The notes under the pieces: model-generated | What the model saw: the letters and a program-made list of their open reading frames with translations, nothing else | Databases searched by the model: none | Told to the model about the DNA's origin: nothing | Shown: piece by piece, positions 32,603 through 42,211 of the stretch | Layout of the letters: each line of letters starts with the position of its first letter | How positions within the stretch are numbered: the stretch's first letter is position 1 | Translations under genes and position numbers: made by a program | Source: Oligoflexia bacterium | GTDB lineage: Bacteria > Bdellovibrionota > UBA1018 | Assembly (NCBI GenBank): GCA_031292385.1 | Contig: JARLHE010000021.1 | Coordinates: forward strand, 1 to 47,350 | Length of the DNA stretch: 47,350 bases | Direction: 5' to 3'

Positions 32603-34066
32603 TCATTTCACGAAATGACTGACGACGTACTCAAGCGCCTGCTCTTTGGTCGTCAGGCGCCGCTCGAGCGCGAGATCTTCGATGGTGCGCAAGATCGCCG
32701 AAAATTCGGGGCCGGGCATGAATCCGAGCTGAATCAGATCCTTGCCGTCGATGAGCTTGGGGGTTTCAGCGGAAGAGCTGACGACCTGCCGGCGCCGAAA
32801 GGCGCAAAATTCATAAAAGGCGAGGTTTCCGTCCGAGGAGGACGCCTGCGCACGATGCAACTCGAGCATTTCGTCGAAATAAGGGAGTCGCACGAAACGC
32901 TCGAGGGTCGCTTCGCGCATTTTGAAAACGTCGCGAAACTTAAGCAGGCCCTCGACCATCGCGGCGATACGCTCGATGTCGGCCCGAGGCATGCGCAGGC
33001 GATCGCCGATTTCGCGCGCGAGGGCGCTGCCTTCGATTTCATGGCCGTTGAAATTTTTTCCGTCGTTTTTAAGCAACGCGACCGGCTTTCCCACGTCGTA
33101 GAGCAGCGCGGCCCAGGCAAGAGGCACCGAATGCGCGACCAAGCCGCCGACGTTCTTTTGCAGGAATCGCAATGTCCGGAGCGTCGTGGCCCAGATATCA
33201 CTCTCTCGTTTAGCGCGGGGCGCGCCACTCAAGGAGGTCGGCGCCTGTACGACGCCGCGAAGCGCGTCCACCTCGGGCAGGATTTGCTTCAGGAGCTTGA
33301 ACTCGGCGAGCATTTCCATCGCCTCGGCCGATTGCGGGCTCATGAGCATTCGGGTGAGCTCATCCCGGATTCGCTCACCGCTCACGTGCGCGATGAGCTT
33401 TGCGCGGGAATGAATCGCCTTGGCGGTTTCCGCCTCGATTTCAAAACCTAAAACGGTGGCAAAGCGCACGGCTCGCAGGAGTCGCAGGGCATCTTCCTGG
33501 AAGCGGGTTCTTGCATCCCCGATGGCCCGCAGTTTCTTTGCTTTGAGATCGTCGATCCCTCCGGTGGGATCGAGAATCCGGGAGGTCTTCGGATCGTAAA
33601 AAAGCGCATTGATCGTGAAATCCCGGCGGCGCGCATCTTCTTCCGGCCCCGAAAAACGAACCCCCGTCGGATGGCGATGATCGCGGTACTCGAGATCTTC
33701 CCGGAACGTGGCGACTTCGACCTCGGCACTGCCCGTCGGCACCTTGATCACGCCAAAGGCTTTGCCCACGGTAATGGAATGAGGAAAAAGGGAGCAGATC
33801 TCGTCTGGAGTCGCGTTGGTCGCGATGTCATGGTCTTTGATGGGCCGTTGGAGCAGAAAATCGCGAACGCTGCCGCCCACGATATAAGCGACGAAACCTG
33901 CTTCATCCAGTTTTTGGATCACTTCCCGCACGTAAGGCGGAAGAGGAAAAACCGAGTTAATCCGGGTCCACTTCCAATGGCTGTCCGTCGAGCTTGTACT
34001 TGCTTTTGATGACGGAGTCCGCTTTGAAGCGGTCCCGGGCCTCGGTGCCTTCGGCTTCTTTTTCAC
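32603..34066 (-). CDS. tRNA nucleotidyltransferase / poly(A) polymerase family protein with HD domain
   Basis: The enzyme adds CCA (or A) to tRNA 3' ends. Class II nucleotidyltransferase marks are VGGSVRDFLL, DHDIATNATPDE, RRRDFTINAL and FQEDALRLLRAVRFA. The C-terminal half contains an HD-type domain, but its usual LLHDIGKP is LLYDVGKP, so the metal-binding histidine is Tyr. The start is uncertain. GTG 34066 gives 487 residues and overlaps the upstream gene by 110 bases with a low-complexity basic stretch. GTG 33931 would give about 442 residues and start 14 residues before the VGGSVRD motif. CCA-adding cannot be told from A-adding by eye. Confidence 0.87.
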   Translation of the reverse strand: MKKKPKAPRPGTASKRTPSSKASTSSTDSHWKWTRINSVFPLPPYVREVIQKLDEAGFVAYIVGGSVRDFLLQRPIKDHDIATNATPDEICSLFPHSITVGKAFGVIKVPTGSAEVEVATFREDLEYRDHRHPTGVRFSGPEEDARRRDFTINALFYDPKTSRILDPTGGIDDLKAKKLRAIGDARTRFQEDALRLLRAVRFATVLGFEIEAETAKAIHSRAKLIAHVSGERIRDELTRMLMSPQSAEAMEMLAEFKLLKQILPEVDALRGVVQAPTSLSGAPRAKRESDIWATTLRTLRFLQKNVGGLVAHSVPLAWAALLYDVGKPVALLKNDGKNFNGHEIEGSALAREIGDRLRMPRADIERIAAMVEGLLKFRDVFKMREATLERFVRLPYFDEMLELHRAQASSSDGNLAFYEFCAFRRRQVVSSSAETPKLIDGKDLIQLGFMPGPEFSAILRTIEDLALERRLTTKEQALEYVVSHFVK

Positions 34067-34274
34067 GGGTTCGTTTTCCGCTTTTTTTGTTTTTCTTATT
34101 CGGAGTCGGAGATGCCGTCTCGGACGGCTGGGTGGCCACTTGCGGAGCAGACTGTGAAGCCGCCTGCGGCGTGGACGACGACGCCGTTTGGGCGGAGCCG
34201 ACGAGCGGCAAGCCCGCGACCGTTGCTCCTAAAAATAGGGGGACAAAAGCGATTTTCAAGTCCGACCGAGTCAT
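33957..34274 (-). CDS. Exported low-complexity protein of unknown function
   Basis: This protein of about 105 residues has a signal peptide (1 to about 28, ending GSAQ), followed by a Ser/Gln/Pro/Thr-rich stretch, then a Lys/Arg/Glu-rich stretch, and the end KYKLDGQPLEVDPD. ATG 34274 is preferred; TTG 34292 is possible. The gene overlaps the nucleotidyltransferase frame if that one starts at 34066, and both cannot be well conserved there, which favours a shorter start for the enzyme. A peptidoglycan- or envelope-bound role is a guess from the signal peptide and basic tail. Confidence 0.6.
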   Translation of the reverse strand: MTRSDLKIAFVPLFLGATVAGLPLVGSAQTASSSTPQAASQSAPQVATQPSETASPTPNKKNKKSGKRTREKEAEGTEARDRFKADSVIKSKYKLDGQPLEVDPD

Positions 34275-34349
34275 CCTTAAGGAGACTACCAAAGGCCTTT
34301 ACGAAAAACAACGAGCGTAAGTCCAGAAATTTAGGCTACATAGTAAACT

Positions 34350-35753
34350 ATGACTCCTGATCGCAAAGTCTATTGCAACCGAACCCTGAACTTCCGATCC
34401 CTGAAGGCGATCGGTTACGACATGGACTACACCCTGGTTCACTACCATGTCGAAGACTGGGAGCGGATCGCGTACGAGGCGATCCGTCAGAAATTTCTGG
34501 CGCTGGGCTGGCCTGTCGAAAACCTCTCTTTCGAGCCCGCCCGCGTTTGCCGGGGCCTGGTGATCGATACGGAGCTCGGCAATCTGGTCAAAGCCAATCG
34601 CTTTGGATTCATCAAAACCGCGATGCACGGTACGCGGCCCATCGATTTTGAAGCACAACGCGCCGCCTACTCCCGAACCCTCATCGATTTGAGCGAACCG
34701 CGCTGGATTTTCCTCAATACCCTGTTTTCGTTATCCGAAGGGTGCATGTACGCCCAGCTCGTCGATTTGCTGGACGAACGCCGAATCCCCGAGGTTTTAG
34801 GCTACGTCGATTTGTACGAAAAGGTCAGGCAGGCCCTGGATAATGCCCACATGGAAGGACAGCTCAAGGCGGAGATCCTGCGCAACCCCGAGCGCTACAT
34901 CGTCCTCGACCCCGAGACGCCGCTGACACTTCTGGATCAAAAACATGCCGGCAAGAAGCTCATGCTCATCACCAACTCCGAATGGGCTTATACGAGCAAG
35001 ATCATGTCCTATTGCTTTGACCGATTCCTGCCCAACGGAATGACTTGGCGGCAGCTCTTTGAAGTCGTGGTCGTGAGCGCGAGAAAACCCTCGTTTTTTA
35101 CGACGCTCAGCCCCATTTTCGAAGTCGTCACCGAAGATGGCCTGCTTCGCCCCGCCGGCCTTCACCTCGAGCAAGGCAAGGCTTACCTGGGCGGCAGCGC
35201 GCGCCAGATCGAAAAGTACCTGAAGCTTTCGGGCGATGAGATCCTCTACGTCGGCGACCATGTCTTTGGCGACGTGCATGTCACGAAAAACGTTCTGCGC
35301 TGGCGAACGGCGCTGATTCTGCGCGAACTCGAGGGCGAGATTCAAGCCATCGAAAGATTCAAGAAGACCGAGCACGAGCTCGCGCGCCTGATGAGCGAAA
35401 AAGAAGAAATCGAAGCCGAGTACTGCCAAGTGCGCCTGCTCGCGCAGAGAAAAAACCTGAGCTACACGCAAACGCCGGACGTCGCTTCCGAGGAGATCCA
35501 CGCCAAAATGCAGGAGCTCCGCGCGAGAACGGAGACCATGGACGAAAGCGTGGCGCCGCTCGCGCGCGCCTCGACCGAGCTCAGCAACGAATACTGGGGC
35601 CTGTTGATGCGTACCGGAAACGACAAAAGCTACCTGGCTTATCAGATGGAGCGCTACGCGGATATCTACACCTCGCGCGTCTCCAACCTGCTCTACACGA
35701 CCCCGTTCGCATATATGCGCTCGCATCGAGGGTCGCTGCCGCATGACACCTGA
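34350..35753 (+). CDS. HAD-IG family 5'-nucleotidase
   Basis: This 467-residue protein belongs to the HAD-superfamily group that includes human cytosolic IMP/GMP nucleotidase II (PF05761). The nucleophile motif is IGYDMDYTLVHY with Asp24 and Asp26. Motif II is seen in MLITNSEWAYT, and motif III/IV in ILYVGDHVFGDV. It removes phosphate from purine nucleotides, probably IMP or GMP, although bacterial members are barely tested. A helical segment rich in Glu and Arg (about 345-400) precedes the conserved end NLLYTTPFAYMRSHRGSLPHD. The last 61 bases overlap the opposite-strand HNH gene. Confidence 0.9.
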   Translation: MTPDRKVYCNRTLNFRSLKAIGYDMDYTLVHYHVEDWERIAYEAIRQKFLALGWPVENLSFEPARVCRGLVIDTELGNLVKANRFGFIKTAMHGTRPIDFEAQRAAYSRTLIDLSEPRWIFLNTLFSLSEGCMYAQLVDLLDERRIPEVLGYVDLYEKVRQALDNAHMEGQLKAEILRNPERYIVLDPETPLTLLDQKHAGKKLMLITNSEWAYTSKIMSYCFDRFLPNGMTWRQLFEVVVVSARKPSFFTTLSPIFEVVTEDGLLRPAGLHLEQGKAYLGGSARQIEKYLKLSGDEILYVGDHVFGDVHVTKNVLRWRTALILRELEGEIQAIERFKKTEHELARLMSEKEEIEAEYCQVRLLAQRKNLSYTQTPDVASEEIHAKMQELRARTETMDESVAPLARASTELSNEYWGLLMRTGNDKSYLAYQMERYADIYTSRVSNLLYTTPFAYMRSHRGSLPHDT

Positions 35754-36547
35754 GACTCAAGATGCATACGTTTATGATGGGCCGAGCAGAGCGTAATCAG
35801 GTTATCGACTTCGTTCAACCCGCCATGGCTTACCGGGTTTTTATGGTGAATTTCAATCCATCGGGTCTGATTGCATCTTTTGCCGTGTAATACATAAGCG
35901 CATTTTCGCTGATCCCTGAGATTCACTTGATGTAGAACGGCCGCGGGAATTGGCGTGCGAACTCTCCGCGTGACGAGCTGATCGACTGTGACGGTCGACT
36001 TTTTCGCGCGCTTTGCTTTTTCTAGAGGATCATGACGATCGAGGTATTCCGCCGTCATCGCCTGAATGGCTTCCTCCAAGCTCACGACACGACCTCGAGA
36101 TTGACATAAGAGATCTTGAACTCGTCTCAGTCTAACTAACTCTGACTCTGAAAGACCCAACTCCAATCTAACACGATCTTCCGTCACATAAGAAGTACGC
36201 TCCTGAACCGCCTCCTGAGGCCTGACTTTCACGATTTCTTTTTCAAGCTCACGGCTCGAAAGCTCACTGGCCTTCCGTATCCATTCGGATTGATTTTCCG
36301 GAGTCAACACTGAGACCACCCGCCGCGCGTTCGAAAGGGTGATTGCTCCTGCCTGGATCAATGCGTAAGCCGTGCTTTCCGAAAGACCTAACTCGGCGGT
36401 CACGTACGCGAGCATACTTGCATGCCCACGCACGAGAAAGACACGATGCTCTTCGGCTTGTTGCAAAACCTGAATGAGCTCTGCTTCGGTCTTTTTGTAG
36501 CGAGTGGATATCTCGACCGTCCGAAGATGGATGGAATCCAAATTCAT
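35693..36547 (-). CDS. HNH endonuclease family protein, divergent copy
   Basis: This 284-residue protein belongs to a second branch of the HNH group. Its helical domain (ELIQVLQQAEEHRVFLV, AELGLSESTAYALIQAGAIT) is related in pattern but not close in sequence. The HNH part reads KCAYVLHGKRC, EIHHKNPVSHGG, NLITLCSAHHKRMH, with an extra histidine. By eye its GC content is lower than that of its neighbours, which suggests transfer. CGAGG stands 8 bases before ATG 36547. The last 20 codons run into the 3' end of the nucleotidase gene, so the C-terminus may have been extended by loss of an earlier stop. Confidence 0.85.
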   Translation of the reverse strand: MNLDSIHLRTVEISTRYKKTEAELIQVLQQAEEHRVFLVRGHASMLAYVTAELGLSESTAYALIQAGAITLSNARRVVSVLTPENQSEWIRKASELSSRELEKEIVKVRPQEAVQERTSYVTEDRVRLELGLSESELVRLRRVQDLLCQSRGRVVSLEEAIQAMTAEYLDRHDPLEKAKRAKKSTVTVDQLVTRRVRTPIPAAVLHQVNLRDQRKCAYVLHGKRCNQTRWIEIHHKNPVSHGGLNEVDNLITLCSAHHKRMHLESQVSCGSDPRCERIYANGVV

Positions 36548-36582
36548 AAAATGCCTCGTTTTTTAAATTATTTTAAAATGAA

Positions 36583-36636
36583 CGATAGGCGGCGAAAAAA
36601 AAGAGGGTACGGCGTACTGCTACGAAATTCCTATCG
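36583..36636. repeat. Short inverted repeat in AT-rich gap upstream of the divergent HNH gene
   Basis: CGATAGG (36583-36589) and CCTATCG (36630-36636) are perfect complements in the 129-base gap between the HNH gene and the helicase gene. A smaller GTAC-GGC-GTAC palindrome lies between them (36607-36617). On the minus strand this small hairpin is followed by a run of eight T, so it could help to end helicase-gene transcription; the stem is short. Confidence 0.3.
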
Positions 36637-36676
36637 AGACACTAAATATAAATCACAAAATCCGAGTAAAGAAAAG

Positions 36677-39592
36677 CTAAATAAGCAACGCTTCAAAATC
36701 CGCCCGCGTGAGCGAAACCGCGGCGGCGGAACCCTCGAGTGCCGCGCCCGCGAGTTCGGTTTTCCGCTTTTGCAAATCGAGGATCTTCTCTTCGACGGAA
36801 TCGCGCGCGACCAGGCGATGAATGAGAACCGGGTTTTCCTGCCCGATACGATGTGCGCGGTCGGCGGCCTGATTTTCGGCCGCCGGGTTCCACCACGGAT
36901 CCAAAATAAAGACGTGATCGGCCGCAGTTAAAGTGAGCCCCACTCCGCCTGCCTTCAAAGAAATCAGCATGCAAGACGGACCGTCGTCGCGCTGGAACGC
37001 ATCGACCACCGCGGCCCGGTCGCGGGTAGCGCCATCGAGCCGTGAAAAGCGGATAGATTCGCGCGCAAGTCGCGCCTGGACCAAATCGAGAAGAGAAGTC
37101 CACTGCGAGAAAATCAACGCGCGATGCCCGTTCTCGATGGACTCCTGCAAAGTCTCCACCAGAAGCTCGACCTTGGAGGAGGTCTCAGCGGTTTGGCCCG
37201 GAAGCAATGCGGGATGACAGCAAGCTTGGCGCAAGCGCAGAAGCGCTTCGAGCGCGGCGATCGCCCCCTCGCCTGCCCCGAGCGCACGCAGCGCTTCGGC
37301 GCGAGTGGCGGCCATGACCGCGTCGTAGATCGCGCGTTCCGATTCCGAAAGCTCGCACTCCAGAACCGTTTCAGTCCGAGGCGGAAGCTCGGTGGCGACC
37401 TCGCGCTTCAAACGCCGCAGCAAGAACGGCTTGATCAGGCGACGCAAGCTTTGCGCGGCCCGAGTATCTCCGCTCGAAATGGGAGTGGCAAACTGGTCCT
37501 GAAAATCGCTTCGCGAGGCCAGGATTCCTGGATTCAGGAATTGAAACTGACTCCAAAGATCCAGAAGATGGTTTTCAACCGGAGTGCCGCTGAGCGCGAT
37601 TCTGAAGCGCGCCTTGAGGCGATGCGCCGCGCGCGCGATCTGGCTTTCCGGATTTTTAATCGTCTGGGACTCGTCGAGAATGACCGTATCCCAGTCAGCG
37701 CCTGCGAGCAGATCCTGATCAAGTCGCAAGACGCCGTAAGAGGTAATGACCAGATCAGCGGTTTCGCTCAAGCGACGGGCAGCGCCGTAATACATCGATA
37801 CCGAAAGGCCGGGCCGAAATTTTCCGGCCTGCTCTTCCCACGCGCGGAGCACACTCGTGGGCGCAATCACCAGGGTGCGACCGCGCAAAACCGCGAGCGC
37901 TTGGAGCGTTTTTCCGAGACCCATATCGTCGGCGAGCAGCGCGCCCATCCCGGCATCGCGGAGAAATGAAAGCCAATTGATGCCTTGTCTTTGATAGGGC
38001 CGCAGATCGGCCTGAAGATCGGCGGGCAAAACGACATCAGGAATTCTTTCGAAACTCGTGAGCATCTCGGAAAGCTTTTGCAAGCTCACGGGCATCGGAT
38101 CGCCCGTCTCCTGAAGAAGCGCCGCAATCTCGGGCATCCGGTACGCGGGCAAAGAGCCACGGCCCCGGGCCTCGATCAAAGCCAAAACCCGCTCGCCGTA
38201 GCGCGAAAGCCAATCACTGGGAAGCGGCGCCCATCCTCCGCCCAAAAGCGGCACGAACGACTCTCCCGTTCGCCAAGCTTGAAAAACGCGAGCGGGATCG
38301 GCGCCGTCGAAATCGACCTCGATACTCTCACCCACCACCACGATTTTGGGCTGAATTGTCCGCGTGATCGAGAACGCCGACAAGCCGCCGCCAATGGTCG
38401 TGCTCGGCTGCCGACTGGAAAACGCCTTCGCTCGGCGCGCGAATTCAACCGCGGCGAGCCCCTCGAACTTCACGCGCTCGCCCGTCCTCAAATTCAGCTC
38501 CGACTGCAGAGAACGAAGCAGCGATTTTTCCGTCGCGGGGTCGCGAACCGGAAGCGTCTTTCCCCCCCGTGAAAGGATTCGATCGTTCGTGACTTCGGCG
38601 ATAGCGGGATCGCCATAAACAAGAGTCGCGGTGACTCCGAGCGTTTCGGGCCCTTCGGATTCCAGGCGGAGCTCGATTCGAGGTTGAGCCGCAACCAATT
38701 GCGGCAAACGCGCGCTTTGAATTTCGATCGCGATTCGGCCTTCAAGCGCAGGTAGAACTTCCGACACCAAGATAGCGACGTCGGCACGCCCGAAAAAAGT
38801 CCCCTCGCCTTCGAGCAGCTTTTTGAACTCTTGCGGAAGATCCGCGGGCTCCCAAGGCTTCAGCGCGCCTTCATGCAAAACAATGCCGTTACTGAAGGCT
38901 TCGATGATCCCGGAGTCCCGTGACGCTTTCAAACGGAAGCCAGCTCCTTCATCGACGATCGTCGCTCGAGGACGAATTGCCTGGGTGGAAACGTGGATCG
39001 CTTGATCGTCCAGAAACACCGCCGGACATTCTTTTAATAGCTTGAATAACGCGCTGACGTTTTCCGGGCTAATTCTGCCGCTTCCTACCAACGGGTCGAT
39101 CGCGAAATCTTCTTTGGTCGCGGGCACGGCAGGCGCCGCGATTCGTCCGGAACCGATTCCTCCCGCAAGACTCACTAACGAACCCGTTAAAGGCTCGCGC
39201 GCCTCGCCCCGACGGATCAGACGTTCGAGCACCAAAGCCCGATCCTGCCGCCGAAAACGGTATTCAACGCGTCCGGCGGAAGCTTGGGTTTCTTCTTGCG
39301 CCAGCTGGCTGTTTTTCAGGGCGACAGCCGCGGCCACGATGTGCATGCAAAGCTCGTTGCGATCGCCGCAGTCGCAATGCCAATCCTCATCCTCGGGATC
39401 GCTGTTCGGCCAAAGCGTTACTCGGGAACTGACCGTACGCCCGGGCGTTTTGACTCGCAGGCGGATCTCTTCCCCGTCGCTTGCGTCCAGAATCACGGCC
39501 CCGTCACGCGCAAGAGCCACGCCCTTCGACCAAATTCCCGACAATGCGGCTTTTTGGATCGCCCGAAAATAGGGTTCCGAAATCGAGATCAT
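36677..39592 (-). CDS. SNF2-family DEAD-like ATPase with SWIM zinc finger
   Basis: This 971-residue protein opens with a SWIM-type zinc finger (C73, C75, C82, H84 in CDCGDRNELCMH), a DNA- or protein-binding element. A long middle region of unknown fold follows, then the two RecA-like lobes of a Swi2/Snf2 motor: LADDMGLGKTLQ (Walker A), ILDESQTIKN (motif II), LSGTPVENHLLDLW (III), LISLKAGGVGLTLTAAD (V), and NQAADRAHRIGQ (VI). Such enzymes move along double-stranded DNA or remodel DNA-protein complexes; bacterial members of this SWIM type have no agreed role. The start overlaps the ftsK stop by one base (TAATG), so it is coupled to ftsK. Confidence 0.92.
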   Translation of the reverse strand: MISISEPYFRAIQKAALSGIWSKGVALARDGAVILDASDGEEIRLRVKTPGRTVSSRVTLWPNSDPEDEDWHCDCGDRNELCMHIVAAAVALKNSQLAQEETQASAGRVEYRFRRQDRALVLERLIRRGEAREPLTGSLVSLAGGIGSGRIAAPAVPATKEDFAIDPLVGSGRISPENVSALFKLLKECPAVFLDDQAIHVSTQAIRPRATIVDEGAGFRLKASRDSGIIEAFSNGIVLHEGALKPWEPADLPQEFKKLLEGEGTFFGRADVAILVSEVLPALEGRIAIEIQSARLPQLVAAQPRIELRLESEGPETLGVTATLVYGDPAIAEVTNDRILSRGGKTLPVRDPATEKSLLRSLQSELNLRTGERVKFEGLAAVEFARRAKAFSSRQPSTTIGGGLSAFSITRTIQPKIVVVGESIEVDFDGADPARVFQAWRTGESFVPLLGGGWAPLPSDWLSRYGERVLALIEARGRGSLPAYRMPEIAALLQETGDPMPVSLQKLSEMLTSFERIPDVVLPADLQADLRPYQRQGINWLSFLRDAGMGALLADDMGLGKTLQALAVLRGRTLVIAPTSVLRAWEEQAGKFRPGLSVSMYYGAARRLSETADLVITSYGVLRLDQDLLAGADWDTVILDESQTIKNPESQIARAAHRLKARFRIALSGTPVENHLLDLWSQFQFLNPGILASRSDFQDQFATPISSGDTRAAQSLRRLIKPFLLRRLKREVATELPPRTETVLECELSESERAIYDAVMAATRAEALRALGAGEGAIAALEALLRLRQACCHPALLPGQTAETSSKVELLVETLQESIENGHRALIFSQWTSLLDLVQARLARESIRFSRLDGATRDRAAVVDAFQRDDGPSCMLISLKAGGVGLTLTAADHVFILDPWWNPAAENQAADRAHRIGQENPVLIHRLVARDSVEEKILDLQKRKTELAGAALEGSAAAVSLTRADFEALLI

Positions 39593-42186
39593 TAGCGCAT
39601 GAGGACTTCGCGAGGCCGGGCGCCATCCGCCGGGCCCACGATCCCGCGGCTTTCCATCGTCTCGATCATGCGAGCGGCGCGGTTATACCCCACTTTGAGA
39701 TGCCGTTGCAGAAAGCTTGCCGAGGCATGGCCCGAGCTCCGAACCAGCTCGACCGCCTCTTGGAAAAGAGCATCGTCGCTTTCTTCACCGTCTTCGCCGC
39801 CTTCACCGTCTTCTTCGTCGGCCGAGAGCAGAATTTCATCGCGATAAGCGGGCTTGCCCTGAGCCTTGAGAAAGGACGTGATCTTGGCGATCTCATCATC
39901 ATCGACAAAGGCGCCGTGCAGGCGCAAGGATTGCGAGACCCCGGGCGGGATGAAAAGCATATCGCCCTGACCCAGCAGACGCTCGGCGCCCGCCCGATCC
40001 AAAATGGTTTTCGAATCGACATAGCTCGCGAGCTGGAACGAAACGCGCGACGGCAGATTCGCCTTGATCAAACCGGTGACGACGTCGGTCGAAGGACGCT
40101 GGGTCGCAATCACCAGATGCAGCCCGGCCGCGCGGGCCTTCTGCGCGATGCGCGCGATCGAGATTTCGACTTCTTTTTTGGCGATCATCATCAAATCGGC
40201 CAATTCGTCGATGATGATGACCACATAGGGAAGCTTTCCGACTTTCGGCGCTCCGCTTTCGTCGGGCTCGAAGGCTTCGATCCAATCGGAGCCCGACTTC
40301 TGGGTCGCCGCCGTTTGGGTGGAATCGTCTTCCTGGTTCTCCTCGGCGAGAAGCAGATCACGAATCACGTCCGCGCCCATCTCTTCGACCTTCTGATTGA
40401 AACTCGCCAGATTCCTCGCGCCGACCTTGGCGAGGATCCGGTAACGGCGCTCCATCTCGCGCACGGCCCATTTCAGCGCGGTACTGGCGTGCACCGGATC
40501 GTCGACGACCGGAAGCAGGAGATGAGGAATGTCCTGATAAGCGCGGAATTCGATGAACTTCGGATCGACCAGGATCATGCGCAGCTCGTCGGGCGTGAAG
40601 CGATAAAGCAGCGAGCAGATCAGGCCGTTCATGAACACGGATTTGCCCGAACCGGTTTGGCCGGCGCAGAGCAAGTGAGGCATTCGCGCCAGGTCCGAAA
40701 GATAAGGCTGGCCGCCGATGTCCTTACCCATCACGACGGGAATCGAATGCTTGTTGCCGTAAAAGTCCGGGTGCTGCAGGAATTCGCGCATGAAAACGGT
40801 TTCGCGGTTATCGGACGGGATTTCGATGCCGACGACCGCTTTGCCCGGAAGCGGAGCCAGGATTCGAACCGATTGCGCCGAAAGCGCCATGGAAAGATCG
40901 TCCGCCAAAGCGGCGATGCGCGAAACTTTCACGCCCGGGCCCGGCTTGAACTCGTAAAGCGTGATCACGGGACCCGGACGAACCGCGGTCACTTGGCCGT
41001 CGATGGCGAAGTCGGCGAACTTCTGCTCGAGAATTTGCGCGTTCTGCTTTAACTTTTCGCGATCGACGGTCGACTCGACCTTGGGCGGCTTGCGCAGGAA
41101 CTCGACGGTCGGAAGGTTCCAACTGCCGCGTTTCGAAATTCGGTTCGCGGCCTTGGCCAGGCGGGTGGCGGCTTTGGCGACAACGCTTTCTTCGGCCGGC
41201 AAAATCGCGAGACTTTCGGATGCCGGCTTTTTCTCGGAAATGGCGAGGCCCTTTTTGCCCGCGGCTTTCAGCGCGGCATCATCCTCGAGCTCGGGCAGGG
41301 CGTTGGGAACTTCTTTGTCGCCCTGAGCTTCATGAGCTTCGAGCTCGGCTTCGTCTTCTTCGTTCGCGGAGCGCTCTTCCAGGCCCAGCGGCAATTGAAC
41401 GCCCGGCCCCTTAGGCGCGGTGATCGAGGCCTGCCGCATCGCCGCCGCGCGCTCGCGCGCCCGGTTGATCGCGCCTTCGATCAGCTTCTGAAGCAGATCG
41501 CCCGCGGCATGCGCCATGCGCATCGCGGCCATTCCGGCGAGAAAAAGAAGATAAGTGCCGATCAGCTTGAGAAAACGCCAGCCCCAGCGCCCCACAAACC
41601 CGATCACCGAGGCTCCCAGCCGAGCCACGCTCAGCGGGGTCGAGAGCGCGATCGCAAGGCAAAACACCAACAACGAAACGATCATCGAGCCCAGAGGATT
41701 GAACTGACGCACCAAAAGATCGGCCACCCACGCGCCGAATGCGCCACCGGTCAAAATCAAGGTTCCCGAATAAGGCCAAAATTTCCAATTCAAGGTGAGA
41801 AAAACGGAAAACGCGATGACGGCCACCAGCATCCCGCCCAGGGTGCTGTAAATTCTCATGGAACCTTCGTGCTTGAAGACGGCCATGGCCATGAAGAAAA
41901 TCGCGGCTGGCGCCAAGAACGCGCCCAAGCCGAACCACTGAATCATGAACGCCGCCAGCTCGGCTCCGACACGGCCGCACGCGTTGACCGCCGCATGAGT
42001 GGAATTGCTGAAAACCGACGGATCGGAAGGCTCATAAGTGAAAAGCGCCACGACCGTGAACACGCAAACTGCGAATAGCAAGATACTTCCGACCTCGACC
42101 TTTAAGCCATGAGGTGTCGCGCCTGTAGCGCCGCGCGCCGGTGATCGAGTTGCTTCAGATTTAATCTTCATTGAGCTATTAGCCAT
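39592..42186 (-). CDS. ftsK: DNA translocase FtsK/SpoIIIE
   Basis: FtsK pumps chromosome ends across the closing septum. The 864-residue protein has four membrane spans in the first 210 residues, a charged Glu/Ala linker, and the motor: the alpha part with [17 protein letters not shown], then [14 protein letters not shown] (Walker A) and [13 protein letters not shown] (Walker B). The C-terminal gamma winged helix ([25 protein letters not shown]) reads orientation sequences. The linker is far shorter than in E. coli. The stop overlaps the helicase start. The ATG at 42186 is 25 bases from the divergent ROK gene start. Confidence 0.95.
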   Translation of the reverse strand: MANSSMKIKSEATRSPARGATGATPHGLKVEVGSILLFAVCVFTVVALFTYEPSDPSVFSNSTHAAVNACGRVGAELAAFMIQWFGLGAFLAPAAIFFMAMAVFKHEGSMRIYSTLGGMLVAVIAFSVFLTLNWKFWPYSGTLILTGGAFGAWVADLLVRQFNPLGSMIVSLLVFCLAIALSTPLSVARLGASVIGFVGRWGWRFLKLIGTYLLFLAGMAAMRMAHAAGDLLQKLIEGAINRARERAAAMRQASITAPKGPGVQLPLGLEERSANEEDEAELEAHEAQGDKEVPNALPELEDDAALKAAGKKGLAISEKKPASESLAILPAEESVVAKAATRLAKAANRISKRGSWNLPTVEFLRKPPKVESTVDREKLKQNAQILEQKFADFAIDGQVTAVRPGPVITLYEFKPGPGVKVSRIAALADDLSMALSAQSVRILAPLPGKAVVGIEIPSDNRETVFMREFLQHPDFYGNKHSIPVVMGKDIGGQPYLSDLARMPHLLCAGQTGSGKSVFMNGLICSLLYRFTPDELRMILVDPKFIEFRAYQDIPHLLLPVVDDPVHASTALKWAVREMERRYRILAKVGARNLASFNQKVEEMGADVIRDLLLAEENQEDDSTQTAATQKSGSDWIEAFEPDESGAPKVGKLPYVVIIIDELADLMMIAKKEVEISIARIAQKARAAGLHLVIATQRPSTDVVTGLIKANLPSRVSFQLASYVDSKTILDRAGAERLLGQGDMLFIPPGVSQSLRLHGAFVDDDEIAKITSFLKAQGKPAYRDEILLSADEEDGEGGEDGEESDDALFQEAVELVRSSGHASASFLQRHLKVGYNRAARMIETMESRGIVGPADGARPREVLMR

Positions 42187-42211
42187 GTTCTCTTATGATA
42201 CACGGTGTTTG

